DNA from: Kutzneria sp. CA-103260
Lineage (GTDB): Bacteria > Actinomycetota > Actinomycetes > Mycobacteriales > Pseudonocardiaceae
DNA length: 64,000 nucleotides
Direction of reading: 5' to 3'
NCBI RefSeq assembly: GCF_018263855.1
Contig: NZ_CP073318.1
Location: forward strand, 5,828,001-5,892,000
Positions 50,235-58,499 of this stretch are shown one piece after another (position 1 is the first letter of the stretch; each line of letters starts with the position of its first letter). The position numbers and the translations under genes were made by a program. Under the pieces are notes generated by a model. It saw nothing but the letters and a program-made list of their open reading frames with translations, ran no database searches and had not been told where the DNA came from.

Positions 50235-52484
50235 CTAGCTGGTGGTGAAGGCGTCGAAGTCGACTTCGGCGGTGGTGCCGGGGGCGTGCGAGATGGCGTA
50301 GACGCCGACGTCCTGGGTGGCCGCCGCCGACGGCACGGTTCCGGTGCCCACCAGGGTCCAGTTGGTCCCGTCCACGGAGTAGTAGCCGCTGAACGTGGTC
50401 CCGCTGCGCACCAGCTTCAGCCAGGCCGGGTACACCGCCGACGCCACCGAGGCCTGCTGGTCCAGCAGCCCGTCGCCGTCGCTGTCCCAGTCGAGCAGGA
50501 AGCCGTTGCCGGGCGTCTCGGCCAGGATGACAAAGCCCTTGCCGCCGTTGGCGTCGCCGATGTCGTTGCGCACCATGATGCCGGCCTTGGCCCAGACGTT
50601 GCTGTTGTCCTGGGAGTCGATCCGCACCACGGTCTCCGAGCCGTCATGTTCCTTGCCCGGCAGGTACATCGAGCCGTACTCGTTGGTGGTGTTCCACAGG
50701 TCCGCACCCTGGGCCTGGATGCCGAGCCGGTCCCCGACCTGGCTGAACTGCGCGGTGGTCGAGGCGAACGTCTGGTACGGCCCGGTCACCGGGTGATTGA
50801 CGGTGGTCGAGTCGGCGGCGGCCTGCTTGGCGGAACCGCCCAGCAGGTAACGGAAATCAGCGCTGGCGCTGACCGACGAGGTGGTGAACAGCTTGTCGGA
50901 CGGGGAGATCGTCACCGTGAACGGCACCCGGATCTTGCCGCCGGGCCACACCACCGGCTGCGACGGCGCGTTGGCCGGCGACACCGTGGCTCCCGAAGAC
51001 GCCTGCAGCGCAAGGGAAACGTCCCGAAGCGGAGTCGAGCCGTTGTCCACGAACTCCAGCACGCCGGTCCGCTTGAGGCTGTCCGACGGGGCCGGGTCCC
51101 AGGTCAGCGACACCGAGGTGTTGGGCTTGACCCCGAGGTCGGCGTGACGCAGGGCCTTGACCCGGTACAGGGCGACGCCGTGCGCCGGCACGTCGGTGGA
51201 GATCGCGCCGGTCGACTCGGTCGTCGAGTGGTTCCACAGGTCCTGCAACGAGTAGTCGGCGGCCTTGGGCAGCCCCAACGCGGCGGCGGTGGTCGACACG
51301 GCCCGCGGCGCGGTGGCGGTGTTGAACAGGCCGACGATCACGTCGCCGTTGGTCTCAGTCTTGGCGAACACCTGGGTGTTGGCGTCGCTGGAGATTCGCT
51401 TGGCGTCAATGGCGTCCTGGTCGACGGCCAGCACGTCGGCGTTGCGCAGCAACGACAGGTCGGTCGGGTCCAGGTGCGTGAGGTCGGTGCCGAGGAACAG
51501 CGGCGAGGCGGCCAGCGACCACAGGCTCATCTGCGTTTTGCGCTCGTCCGGGGTCAGGCCGTCGTTAGCGCCGTTGCCGACCTCCAACGAGTCGTAGTCG
51601 TTGAAGCCCTTGGGCCCGCCGTACGGGGCCCAGGCCGCGACCTGGTCGAAGCGGCTGGCCACCGACGCCCACGTGGTCAGCGGGTAGCTGGAGTCGTTGG
51701 GGCCGCAGTAGCACTCCACGTCGCCGCCGGTCCGCCAGCCGTCGGCGGTGTCCTGCCACAGTTTGGCGTTGTTGATGTCCAGGCTGTTGGACAGCTCAAG
51801 GTGGATCTGGCGGCCGCTGTTCTTCAGGGCTGTCGACCAGCCCTGCACGTCCTGCGCGTCCTGGGTGCCGACACCGTCGAGCTTGAGGTAGTCCACGCCC
51901 CACGAGGCGAACTGCTTGGCCCACGAGTCGAGGAACGCCTGTGCGCCGGGCTTGCTGTAGTCGATGCCGACCATGCCGCCGCAGTTGTAGTTGGCCTCGC
52001 TGGACGAGGTCGCGATGTCGGCGGCGTGGTAGGGCGTGCCCTCGATCGCCGTGTTCTGCGCGACCGCCTGCTTGGCGATGCCAGGCGTCGCGTACAGGCC
52101 GAACTTGAGGCCGAGCGAGTGCACGTAGTCGGCGGTGGCCTGGATGCCGTTCTTCGCGCCCTGGGCCGGGAACTTGGTCGAGTCGATCACCCAGCGGCCG
52201 TACTGGTCCACGTTGGGGCCCTGCGCGCCCGGGCACTGGTACCAGAAGTCGTCGATGTTGACGTACTGGTAGCCCAGCCGGGTCAGGCCGCTGTCCTTCA
52301 TGGCCTTGGCCTGCGCCTGGATGGTCGCGGCGGTGGGATTCTTGCGGACGAAGCTCCAGCTGCTCCACCCCAGCGGCGGCCGGACCGTCGGTGAGCTGTC
52401 GGCGGCGGCCGTCGGAGCCGTCACGGCGAGACCGGTGATCGTCAGCAGGCCGGCTAACGCCGCGGTCAGGACGCGGTTCCTCAT
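50235..52484 (-). CDS. Secreted GH27 alpha-galactosidase-like protein
   Basis: A 749-residue exported hydrolase. The ATG at 52484 has AAGGAAA upstream. A signal peptide (1-28) is followed by the GH27 barrel, about 35-310: PPLGWSSWSF, YVNIDDFWY, FGLYATPG, the nucleophile Asp near residue 200 in VDYLKLDGVG, and the acid/base Asp in WRTGGDVECY. A beta domain follows, then a NEW3-like domain (about 470-560) and a C-terminal laminin-G/LamG-like beta-sandwich (SGYYSVDGTNWTLVGT) for binding. It would release terminal alpha-galactose, or alpha-GalNAc or beta-arabinopyranose in related subgroups. Confidence 0.9.
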   Translation of the reverse strand: MRNRVLTAALAGLLTITGLAVTAPTAAADSSPTVRPPLGWSSWSFVRKNPTAATIQAQAKAMKDSGLTRLGYQYVNIDDFWYQCPGAQGPNVDQYGRWVIDSTKFPAQGAKNGIQATADYVHSLGLKFGLYATPGIAKQAVAQNTAIEGTPYHAADIATSSSEANYNCGGMVGIDYSKPGAQAFLDSWAKQFASWGVDYLKLDGVGTQDAQDVQGWSTALKNSGRQIHLELSNSLDINNAKLWQDTADGWRTGGDVECYCGPNDSSYPLTTWASVASRFDQVAAWAPYGGPKGFNDYDSLEVGNGANDGLTPDERKTQMSLWSLAASPLFLGTDLTHLDPTDLSLLRNADVLAVDQDAIDAKRISSDANTQVFAKTETNGDVIVGLFNTATAPRAVSTTAAALGLPKAADYSLQDLWNHSTTESTGAISTDVPAHGVALYRVKALRHADLGVKPNTSVSLTWDPAPSDSLKRTGVLEFVDNGSTPLRDVSLALQASSGATVSPANAPSQPVVWPGGKIRVPFTVTISPSDKLFTTSSVSASADFRYLLGGSAKQAAADSTTVNHPVTGPYQTFASTTAQFSQVGDRLGIQAQGADLWNTTNEYGSMYLPGKEHDGSETVVRIDSQDNSNVWAKAGIMVRNDIGDANGGKGFVILAETPGNGFLLDWDSDGDGLLDQQASVASAVYPAWLKLVRSGTTFSGYYSVDGTNWTLVGTGTVPSAAATQDVGVYAISHAPGTTAEVDFDAFTTS

Positions 52485-52790
52485 GTGTCGGTTTCCTTCC
52501 ACCCCGGTGTGAAAGCGGCACGACTCCGCCCAGAAACGAACGGAATCGAACACGACTCGGCAGAGCTCACCAAAACGGGTCACGGGTGTCAAGACTGTGT
52601 TTTCGCCGCGCGTTCCGCGCGGGGCTCGGCCCCCGGGTAGCCGATGCCTCGCCCTTGCCGGATTTCACCCGCCGCATGCGGCTTGGGCGGCGGGGCGCGT
52701 GGGGTGGCGGCGGGCGAAATCCGCCAACCAGGCGAAGCATCGGCGGGGCCTCGCACTCTTCTGCGTCGACAGCCCCCCACAGACCCCCAC
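52485..52790. other. Intergenic region with a long imperfect hairpin
   Basis: No gene is supported in these 306 bp between two minus-strand genes. The left part holds the alpha-galactosidase promoter. The main feature is the hairpin at 52641-52743. Confidence 0.55.
52641..52743. repeat. Long imperfect inverted repeat
   Basis: About 35 bp on each side pair with a few mismatches: CCGATGCCTCGCC at 52641 with GGCGAAGCATCGG ending at 52743, and GGATTTCACCCGCCGC with GCGGCGGGCGAAATCC inside. It may end transcription of the GNAT gene or be a miniature repeat element. Confidence 0.65.
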
Positions 52791-53240
52791 TCAGAAGGGC
52801 TCGGTCAACGGCTTGACGAAGCGCGCGGCCTGGTCGCAGATGTCCTCGTAGCCGAGGCCGCGGTAGAAGCTGTGCGCGGCGACCCGCGCCCGGGAGCTGG
52901 TGACCTCAATACGCCAGCAGCCAAGCCGGCGGGCCTCCCGCTCGACCTCCGCCACCAGCTGGCTTCCCACCCCCTGGCCACGGCAGGAGTCGTCGACCAC
53001 CAGCGCCGCCAGCCGGCCCTGCGATGCGTCGTACTCCAGCAGCTGCATCGCATGCAGGGCGGCCACGCCCGACACCACGCAGTCCACCTCGGCGACGAGC
53101 AGCGCGCTGCGCGAATCGGCCAGCCACGCGTCCACCCGGACCCGCACCCGCGCCTCGTCGGTGGGATATCCCAACTGGTCCAGCAACTCCGTGATGCGCG
53201 GGACATCCGTGACAGCGGCCGGTCTGATCATGATCCCCAT
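52791..53240 (-). CDS. GNAT-family N-acetyltransferase
   Basis: A 149-residue acetyltransferase. Acetyl-CoA motif A is VVDDSCRGQGVGSQLVAEVE, preceded by the beta-4 strand LAALVV; motif B is SFYRGLGYEDI. The start is the ATG at 53240 or the ATG nine bases later. It lies 22 bp from the EspG gene on the same strand and may be cotranscribed with it. The acceptor is unknown. Confidence 0.88.
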   Translation of the reverse strand: MGIMIRPAAVTDVPRITELLDQLGYPTDEARVRVRVDAWLADSRSALLVAEVDCVVSGVAALHAMQLLEYDASQGRLAALVVDDSCRGQGVGSQLVAEVEREARRLGCWRIEVTSSRARVAAHSFYRGLGYEDICDQAARFVKPLTEPF

Positions 53241-53262
53241 CCGGCCAGTATGCCCAGCGCGG

Positions 53263-54048
53263 TCAGCGGGCGGTGCGGATCATCTCGCCGAGGCGGTACA
53301 CCATGCGCGAGGCGTCGCCAGGGGTGACGGTGGCCCAGTTCTGGCCGTCGCGGCCCGGGGAGACCACGCTGAAGTAGCGGCCGGCAGCGTTGTCGAACCA
53401 GCTCATGCCCGGCAGCCGGCGCACCCGGCCGCGCTGGTCGAACAGGCCGACGCCGATCTGGCCGAGACGCAGCACCTCGGGCTCCAGCATGGCGGCCAGG
53501 GCCTTCTGCTGGTCCTTGGACGCGGACTCGGCCGTACGCCGCGTGACCGCCAGCGGCTGCGGCATCGACGGCCGGCCGTCCGCGGCGCCGCCGACCAGGC
53601 CGGCCGGCAGCGAGACCTCCTGCCCGGGCCCGGCCTTGGTCGGCGGCAACAGGCTGACGATGCTGGCCGCCAGGGCGGTGTCCCGGGTCCACTCCAGCCG
53701 GACCGTCTGTCCCTCCTGGACGGCCAGCACGGCGTCCCGACCCCGGGCCGCGGCGGTGGCCCGCAGCATCGCCGACGTCTCGCGCACGTCCACGGTGGAG
53801 ATGGTGTCCAGCTGGATGTGCGGCCGGGCCACCAGGGCCATCGCGGCGGCGATCGGCCCGACCACCCGGCCCCGCTCGGTCACCCCCCGCTCCTCCAGGT
53901 CGGCGTGCACGGCGGCGCGGATACGCAAGCGTTCCTCATAGGTCTCCCCGTAGCTGGGGACCTGGAAGGGGTACGGCGGCGCGCCCAGCCGCAGTTCCTC
54001 CCAGAGCATGTCGAACGCGGCCAGCGAGACAGTGACGATCGGTGACAT
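53263..54048 (-). CDS. EspG-family ESX secretion-associated protein
   Basis: A 261-residue cytosolic protein. The N-terminal FDMLWEELRLGAPPYPFQVP, the GETYEER that follows and the C-terminal ASRMVYRLGEMI match the EspG family, which chaperones PE/PPE-type substrates of type VII secretion in mycobacteria. No ESX core gene is in the window, so it is an orphan, as often in Pseudonocardiales. It diverges from the pca operon. Confidence 0.85.
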   Translation of the reverse strand: MSPIVTVSLAAFDMLWEELRLGAPPYPFQVPSYGETYEERLRIRAAVHADLEERGVTERGRVVGPIAAAMALVARPHIQLDTISTVDVRETSAMLRATAAARGRDAVLAVQEGQTVRLEWTRDTALAASIVSLLPPTKAGPGQEVSLPAGLVGGAADGRPSMPQPLAVTRRTAESASKDQQKALAAMLEPEVLRLGQIGVGLFDQRGRVRRLPGMSWFDNAAGRYFSVVSPGRDGQNWATVTPGDASRMVYRLGEMIRTAR

Positions 54049-54104
54049 CGAGCCTCAAGCTACCGCAGATCCGAGGCCCCCACCGCTGGAACGACAGGCT
54101 CACA

Positions 54105-54165
54105 TTGACGGTCACGCCCGACCGCAGTATGTTCGGACAGAGAACCGATGTGCGCAATACGAACA
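54105..54165 (+). promoter_or_regulatory. pca operon promoter with overlapping inverted repeat
   Basis: TTGACG (54105-54110), a 17-bp spacer and TATGTT (54128-54133) form a good housekeeping-type promoter 61 bp before pcaI. TGTTCG (54130-54135) and CGAACA (54160-54165) form an inverted repeat overlapping the -10 element, a suitable site for the IclR-type regulator encoded at the end of the operon. Confidence 0.6.
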
Positions 54166-54193
54166 CCGACAGCACGAGCACCGGGGAGCGCAG

Positions 54194-54991
54194 ATGGCTC
54201 GGATCGGGACCCTCGCGGAGGGGGTGTCGGCGGTCGTCCACGACGGCGACACGGTGGCGTTCGAGGGCTTCACGCACCTCATCCCGTTCGCCGCCGGGCA
54301 CGAGGTGATCCGGCAGCGGATCCGCGGCCTCACACTGGTCAGGATGACCCCGGACGTCATCTACGACCAGCTGATCGGCGCCGGCTGCGCCCGCAAGCTG
54401 GTGTTCTCCTGGGGCGGCAACCCGGGTGTCGGCTCGCTGCACCGGTTCCGCGACGCGGTGCAGCACGACTGGCCGGCCCCGCTGGAGCTGGAGGAGCACA
54501 GCCACGCCGGCATGGCCAACCGGTACGTCGCCGGCGCGTCGGGCCTGCCGTTCGCGGTGCTGCGCGGCTACCGGGGCACCGACCTGCCGGCCCAGACCGA
54601 CAACATCAAGCCCATCACCTGCCCGTTCACCGGCGAGGTGCTCACCGCGGTGCCGGCGCTGAAGCTCGACTCGGCGGTCATCCACGCGCAGCGGTCCGAC
54701 CGCGAGGGCAACGTGCAGCTGTGGGGCATCACCGGCGTGCAGAAGGAGGCGGTGCTGGCCGCCACCCGCTCGCTGGTCACGGTCGAGGAGATCGTGGACG
54801 AGCTGACGCCGGTGCCGGGGGCGGTCGTGCTGCCGTCCTGGGCGGTCGGGCACGTGGCGGCGGTGCCGGGCGGCGCGCATCCGTCCTACGCGGCCGGGTA
54901 TTCGGTCCGGGACAACGACTTCTACCAGGAATGGGACGCGATCAGCAGGGACCGCGACGAGTTCACGCGCTGGCTGGAGGACCTGAAGTGA
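54194..54991 (+). CDS. pcaI: 3-oxoadipate CoA-transferase, subunit A
   Basis: A 265-residue alpha subunit of the succinyl-CoA:3-oxoadipate CoA-transferase. DGDTVAFEGFTH, LVFSWGGNPGVGSLHRFRDA and the CoA-binding ITCPFTGEVLTAVPAL are visible. The ATG at 54194 follows GGGGAG. It is first in the protocatechuate operon. Its TGA overlaps the GTG of a 23-residue linker frame that leads into pcaJ, in place of the direct overlap usual for such subunit pairs. Confidence 0.92.
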   Translation: MARIGTLAEGVSAVVHDGDTVAFEGFTHLIPFAAGHEVIRQRIRGLTLVRMTPDVIYDQLIGAGCARKLVFSWGGNPGVGSLHRFRDAVQHDWPAPLELEEHSHAGMANRYVAGASGLPFAVLRGYRGTDLPAQTDNIKPITCPFTGEVLTAVPALKLDSAVIHAQRSDREGNVQLWGITGVQKEAVLAATRSLVTVEEIVDELTPVPGAVVLPSWAVGHVAAVPGGAHPSYAAGYSVRDNDFYQEWDAISRDRDEFTRWLEDLK

Positions 54992-55059
54992 GCGAGCTTG
55001 CGAGCGAACCATTGAACACAGGGACGCTGTTCAGGCTGCCGACGAAGGAGGCAGCGTGA
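54988..55059 (+). CDS. Linker peptide frame between pcaI and pcaJ (23 aa)
   Basis: This frame starts at a GTG overlapping the pcaI stop (GTGA) and ends with a TGA overlapping the pcaJ start (GTGA). The peptide begins VSELASEPLNTGTL and ends TKEAA; its last part encodes the AAGGAGG site of pcaJ. The first 42 bases match the repeat unit between pcaH and pcaG at about 34 positions, including CGAGCTTGCGAG. It may only carry ribosomes across the gap, or be a repeat inserted at a gene junction. A peptide function is not shown. Confidence 0.55.
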   Translation: MSELASEPLNTGTLFRLPTKEAA

Positions 55060-55805
55060 ACTACACCGCCGACGAGATGATGACCGTCGCCGCGGCGCGG
55101 GCGCTGGCCGACGGCGTCGTCTGCTTCGTGGGCATCGGCCTGCCCAGCACCGCGGCCAACCTGGCCCGCCGCACCCACGCCCCCGGCCTGGTGCTGGTGT
55201 ACGAGTCGGGCACGCTGGGCGCCAAGCCGGACCGGCTGCCGCTGTCCATCGGGGACGGCATCCTGGCCGAGACCGCGGACGCGGTGATCGGCGTGCCCGA
55301 GGTGTTCAACTACTGGCTGCAGCCGGGCCGGATCGACGTCGGTTTCCTGGGCGCGGCCCAGATCGACAAGTACGGCAACATCAACACCACCGTGATCGGC
55401 GGCGACTACCGCAACCCCAAGGTGCGGCTGCCCGGCGCCGGCGGCGCGCCCGAGATCGCGGCCTCCTGCAAGGAGGTCATCGTGGTGGTGCGGCAGAACC
55501 AGCGCGCGTTCGTGGACCGGGTCGACTTCGTCACCTCCTTCGGCTTCGGCCGCGGCCCCGGCGAGCGCGAGGAGCTCGGCCTGCGCGGCGGCGGCCCGCG
55601 CCGGATCATCACCGATCTCGGTGTGCTGCAACCGGATCCGCGGACCTGCCAGTTCGTGCTCACCCACCTGCACCCCGGGGTGGAGCTGGCCGACGTGAAG
55701 GCGGCCACCGGGTGGGACCTGGGCGTCTCCCCCGACCTCAGCCGGTCGGCGGCGCCCACCGAGGAGGAGCTGTCCGTGCTCCGGGCCCTGAAGGCGGCGT
55801 CATGA
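55056..55805 (+). CDS. pcaJ: 3-oxoadipate CoA-transferase, subunit B
   Basis: A 249-residue beta subunit. VCFVGIGLPSTAANLARR, VYESGTLGAKP with the catalytic Glu, NYWLQPGRIDVGFLGAAQID and GGDYRNPKVRLPGAGGAPEI are family motifs. GTG 55056 follows AAGGAGG. Its stop overlaps the pcaF start (ATGA). It forms the active transferase with PcaI, making 3-oxoadipyl-CoA. Confidence 0.92.
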   Translation: MNYTADEMMTVAAARALADGVVCFVGIGLPSTAANLARRTHAPGLVLVYESGTLGAKPDRLPLSIGDGILAETADAVIGVPEVFNYWLQPGRIDVGFLGAAQIDKYGNINTTVIGGDYRNPKVRLPGAGGAPEIAASCKEVIVVVRQNQRAFVDRVDFVTSFGFGRGPGEREELGLRGGGPRRIITDLGVLQPDPRTCQFVLTHLHPGVELADVKAATGWDLGVSPDLSRSAAPTEEELSVLRALKAAS

Positions 55806-56983
55806 CCACCGACGTGTTCATCGCGGACGCGGTCCGCACCCCCATCGGCAAGTACGCCGGCGGCCTGGCCAAGGTCCGCCCGGACGACCTGGCCGCCGGC
55901 ACGCTGAAGTCGTTGCTGGCACGGAACTCCGGGCTCGACCCGGCCCGGATCGACGACGTGGTGCTGGGCGACGCCAACGGGGCCGGCGAGGACAACCGGG
56001 ACGTGGCCCGGATGGCCACGCTCCTGGCCGGGCTGCCGGTGTCGGTGCCGGGCAGCACGGTCAACCGGCTGTGCGGCTCCGGCATGGAGGCGGTGATCGG
56101 CGCGTCCCGGGCGGTCGCGGTCGGCGACGCGTCGATCTGCGTGGCCGGCGGCGTGGAGTCGATGACCCGGGCCCCGTGGGTGCTGCCCAAACCCGACCAC
56201 GCCTTCGACCGCGCGCACGAGACGCTGCACTCCACCACCCTGGGCTGGCGCATGGTCAATCCGCTGATGCCCGAGCAGTGGACGGTCAGCCTGGGCGAGG
56301 CCACCGAGATCCTGGCCGAGAAGTACGGCATCGGCCGCGAGGCCCAGGACGTGTTCGCCGCGGGCAGCCACCACAAGGCCGCGGCCGCCTGGGAGCAGGG
56401 CGTGTTCGCGGACGAGATCGTCCAGGTGTCCGGGGCTGAGCTGGCGCGGGACGAGACCATCCGCCCCGACACCTCGGTCGAGAAGCTGGCCCGGCTCAAG
56501 CCGGCGTTCCGGCCGGACGGCACCATCACCGGCGGCAACGCGTCCCCGCTCAACGACGGCGCCGCTGCCCTGCTGATCGGCGACCAGGCCGGTCTCGACT
56601 CGTTCGGCGGCCGGCCGCTGGCCCGCGTCGCCGCTCGCGCCGCGCACGCCGTGGAGCCGCAGTTCTTCGGCATCGGCCCGGTCGAGGCGGCCAACAAGGC
56701 CCTGGCCCGGGCCGGCATCGGCTGGTCCGACCTGAGCGTGGTCGAGCTCAACGAGGCCTTCGCCGCCCAGTCGCTGGCCTGCCTGTCGCTATGGCCGGAA
56801 CTGGACCCGACCATCGTCAACCCCCACGGCGGCGCGATCGCCATCGGGCACCCGCTCGGCTGCTCCGGGGCCCGCATCCTGGGGTCGCTGGCCTGGGAAC
56901 TGCACCGCCGGGGCGGCGGCTGGGGGCTGGCCGCCATCTGCATCGGCGTCGGCCAGGGCCTGGCCGTGGTCCTCGAAGCCTGA
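55802..56983 (+). CDS. pcaF: 3-oxoadipyl-CoA thiolase
   Basis: A 393-residue thiolase. The nucleophile Cys is in NRLCGSGMEAV, the His in NPHGGAIAIGHPLGCSGAR, and the second Cys in AAICIGVGQG. It cleaves 3-oxoadipyl-CoA to succinyl-CoA and acetyl-CoA, the final pathway step. The position between the CoA-transferase and the dioxygenase genes supports PcaF over a generic acetyltransferase. Confidence 0.92.
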   Translation: MTTDVFIADAVRTPIGKYAGGLAKVRPDDLAAGTLKSLLARNSGLDPARIDDVVLGDANGAGEDNRDVARMATLLAGLPVSVPGSTVNRLCGSGMEAVIGASRAVAVGDASICVAGGVESMTRAPWVLPKPDHAFDRAHETLHSTTLGWRMVNPLMPEQWTVSLGEATEILAEKYGIGREAQDVFAAGSHHKAAAAWEQGVFADEIVQVSGAELARDETIRPDTSVEKLARLKPAFRPDGTITGGNASPLNDGAAALLIGDQAGLDSFGGRPLARVAARAAHAVEPQFFGIGPVEAANKALARAGIGWSDLSVVELNEAFAAQSLACLSLWPELDPTIVNPHGGAIAIGHPLGCSGARILGSLAWELHRRGGGWGLAAICIGVGQGLAVVLEA

Positions 56984-56994
56984 ACGGAGAAGCC

Positions 56995-57708
56995 GTGAAA
57001 CTGCCGCACTACGCGCACGACGGCGAGTCGCACCCGCCGAACTCCAGCGAGCCCTACCGGTCCAGCATGCTGCGCGCGCCGCACCGGCCCCTCCAGCTCA
57101 TCCCCCAGCACCTCACCGAGATCACCGGCCCGCTGCTCGGCCCGGACCGGATCGGCGAGCTCGACCACGACCTGACCCGGCAGCACCTCGGGGAGCCGCT
57201 GGGCGAGCGCATCATCGTCAGCGGCCGGGTGCTCGACGCCAACAACCGGCCGGTGCCCAACACACTGGTCGAGGTGTGGCAGGCCAACTCGGCCGGTCGC
57301 TATGCCCACGACAAGGACCGGCACGACGCCCCGCTCGACCCCAACTTCAGCGGCGTCGGCCGGACCGTGACCGACGCGCAGGGTCACTACCGGTTCGTCA
57401 CCATCAAGCCCGGCGCCTACCCGTGGCGCAACCACGACAACGCCTGGCGGCCCGCGCACATCCACTTCTCCCTGTTCGGCCGGGCCTTCACCCAGCGGCT
57501 GATCACCCAGATGTACTTCCCGGGCGACCCGCTGTTCCCGTTCGACCCGATCTACAACTCGGTGCGCGACGAGCAGGCCCGGCAGCGGATGATCTCCCGC
57601 TTCGAGCTGGCCAGCACCCAGCCGGAGTGGGCGCTGTCGTACAAGTTCGACATCGTGCTGCGCGGCAGCGACGCCAGCGTGTTCGAGGACGAGGAGGACG
57701 ACGAGTGA
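56995..57708 (+). CDS. pcaH: Protocatechuate 3,4-dioxygenase, beta subunit
   Basis: A 237-residue intradiol dioxygenase subunit carrying the Fe(III) site. Ligands are visible as Tyr in KPGAYPWRNH, a further Tyr in TQMYFPGDP, and two His in RPAHIHFSLFG. It opens protocatechuate to 3-carboxy-cis,cis-muconate together with PcaG. Its stop overlaps the GTG of the repeat-built linker frame that separates it from pcaG. Confidence 0.93.
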   Translation: MKLPHYAHDGESHPPNSSEPYRSSMLRAPHRPLQLIPQHLTEITGPLLGPDRIGELDHDLTRQHLGEPLGERIIVSGRVLDANNRPVPNTLVEVWQANSAGRYAHDKDRHDAPLDPNFSGVGRTVTDAQGHYRFVTIKPGAYPWRNHDNAWRPAHIHFSLFGRAFTQRLITQMYFPGDPLFPFDPIYNSVRDEQARQRMISRFELASTQPEWALSYKFDIVLRGSDASVFEDEEDDE

Positions 57709-57938
57709 CCGAGCTTGCGAGGGCACCAATCAACACAGCGGCCCTGGTCGCAGACTCGCCGAGCGCCAGCGAGGTGGGGGCCGTGACCGAGCTTGCGAGG
57801 GCACCATTCAACACAGCGGCCCTGGTCGCAGACTCGCCGAGCGCCAGCGAGGTGGGGGCCGTGACCGAGCTTGCGAGGACACCATTCAACACAGCGGCCC
57901 TGGTCGCAGACTCGCCGAGCGCCAGCGAGGTGGGACTG
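57705..57938 (+). repeat. Tandem 78-bp repeat, three units
   Basis: Units start at 57705, 57783 and 57861 and differ at only a few positions. The unit length is divisible by three, so copy number can change without shifting the frame. Copy number could alter coupling between pcaH and pcaG. Confidence 0.9.
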
Positions 57939-57941
57939 TGA
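57705..57941 (+). CDS. Repeat-built linker frame between pcaH and pcaG (78 aa)
   Basis: Three tandem 78-bp units (from 57705, 57783 and 57861) form one frame of 78 codons. Each unit encodes VTELARAPINTAALVADSPS and SASEVGA with few changes. The first GTG overlaps the pcaH stop, and the final TGA overlaps the pcaG start. Each unit opens with GTGACC; the second and third units and pcaG have GAGGTGGG three bases before the GTG, so the array is a row of possible reinitiation sites. The unit start matches the linker between pcaI and pcaJ. Low-complexity Ala-rich peptides of this kind have no known function. Confidence 0.6.
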   Translation: MTELARAPINTAALVADSPSASEVGAVTELARAPFNTAALVADSPSASEVGAVTELARTPFNTAALVADSPSASEVGL

Positions 57942-58492
57942 CCACCCCTTCCCAGACCGTCGGCCCGTTCTTCGCGCTGCCGGACGGACTGCCCTGGCCC
58001 GACGGCCCCGAGGTGGTGGCCGATGGCACGCCCGGCGCGGTGGTCATCCGCGGCGTGGTCTACGACGGAGCCGGCCAGCCGGTGCCCGACGCCGTGATCG
58101 AGACCTGGCAGGCCAGCACCACTGGCCGCTTCGACCACCCCGACGACCCGCGCGGCGCGGTGGACGAGGGCTTCCGCGGTTTCGGACGTTCGGCCACCGA
58201 CCCCGAGGGCCGGTTCTGGATCCGCACCGTCAAGCCCGGCCCGCTGCCCACCCCCGACGGTGGGGCCGAGGCCCCGCACATCGACGTCACCGTGCTGGCC
58301 CGGGGCTTGCTGCAGCGGCTGGTCACCCGGATCTACTGGCCCGACGAGCCAACCGCCAACGCCGCCGACCCGGTGCTGTCGGCCGTGCCGGCCGAGCTGC
58401 GCCACACTCTCATCGCCCGCCAGGACGGCGACGAGCTCCGGTTCGACGTCCGCCTCCAGGGCGACGGGGAAACCGTCTTCTTCGACCTGTGA
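57938..58492 (+). CDS. pcaG: Protocatechuate 3,4-dioxygenase, alpha subunit
   Basis: A 184-residue intradiol dioxygenase subunit. TPSQTVGPFFALPDG at the start, DAVIETWQASTTGRF and GFGRSATDPEGRFWIRTVKP are typical. It lacks the full iron-ligand set, as expected for the alpha subunit. GTG 57938 overlaps the linker stop with GAGGTGGG upstream. The PcaL fusion gene follows after 7 bp. Confidence 0.92.
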   Translation: MTTPSQTVGPFFALPDGLPWPDGPEVVADGTPGAVVIRGVVYDGAGQPVPDAVIETWQASTTGRFDHPDDPRGAVDEGFRGFGRSATDPEGRFWIRTVKPGPLPTPDGGAEAPHIDVTVLARGLLQRLVTRIYWPDEPTANAADPVLSAVPAELRHTLIARQDGDELRFDVRLQGDGETVFFDL

Positions 58493-58499
58493 GGGACGC

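Noticed and set aside
57705..57938. Tandem 78-bp repeats as a CRISPR array
   Set aside because: Units are contiguous without unique spacers and are in frame with flanking genes; no cas genes.
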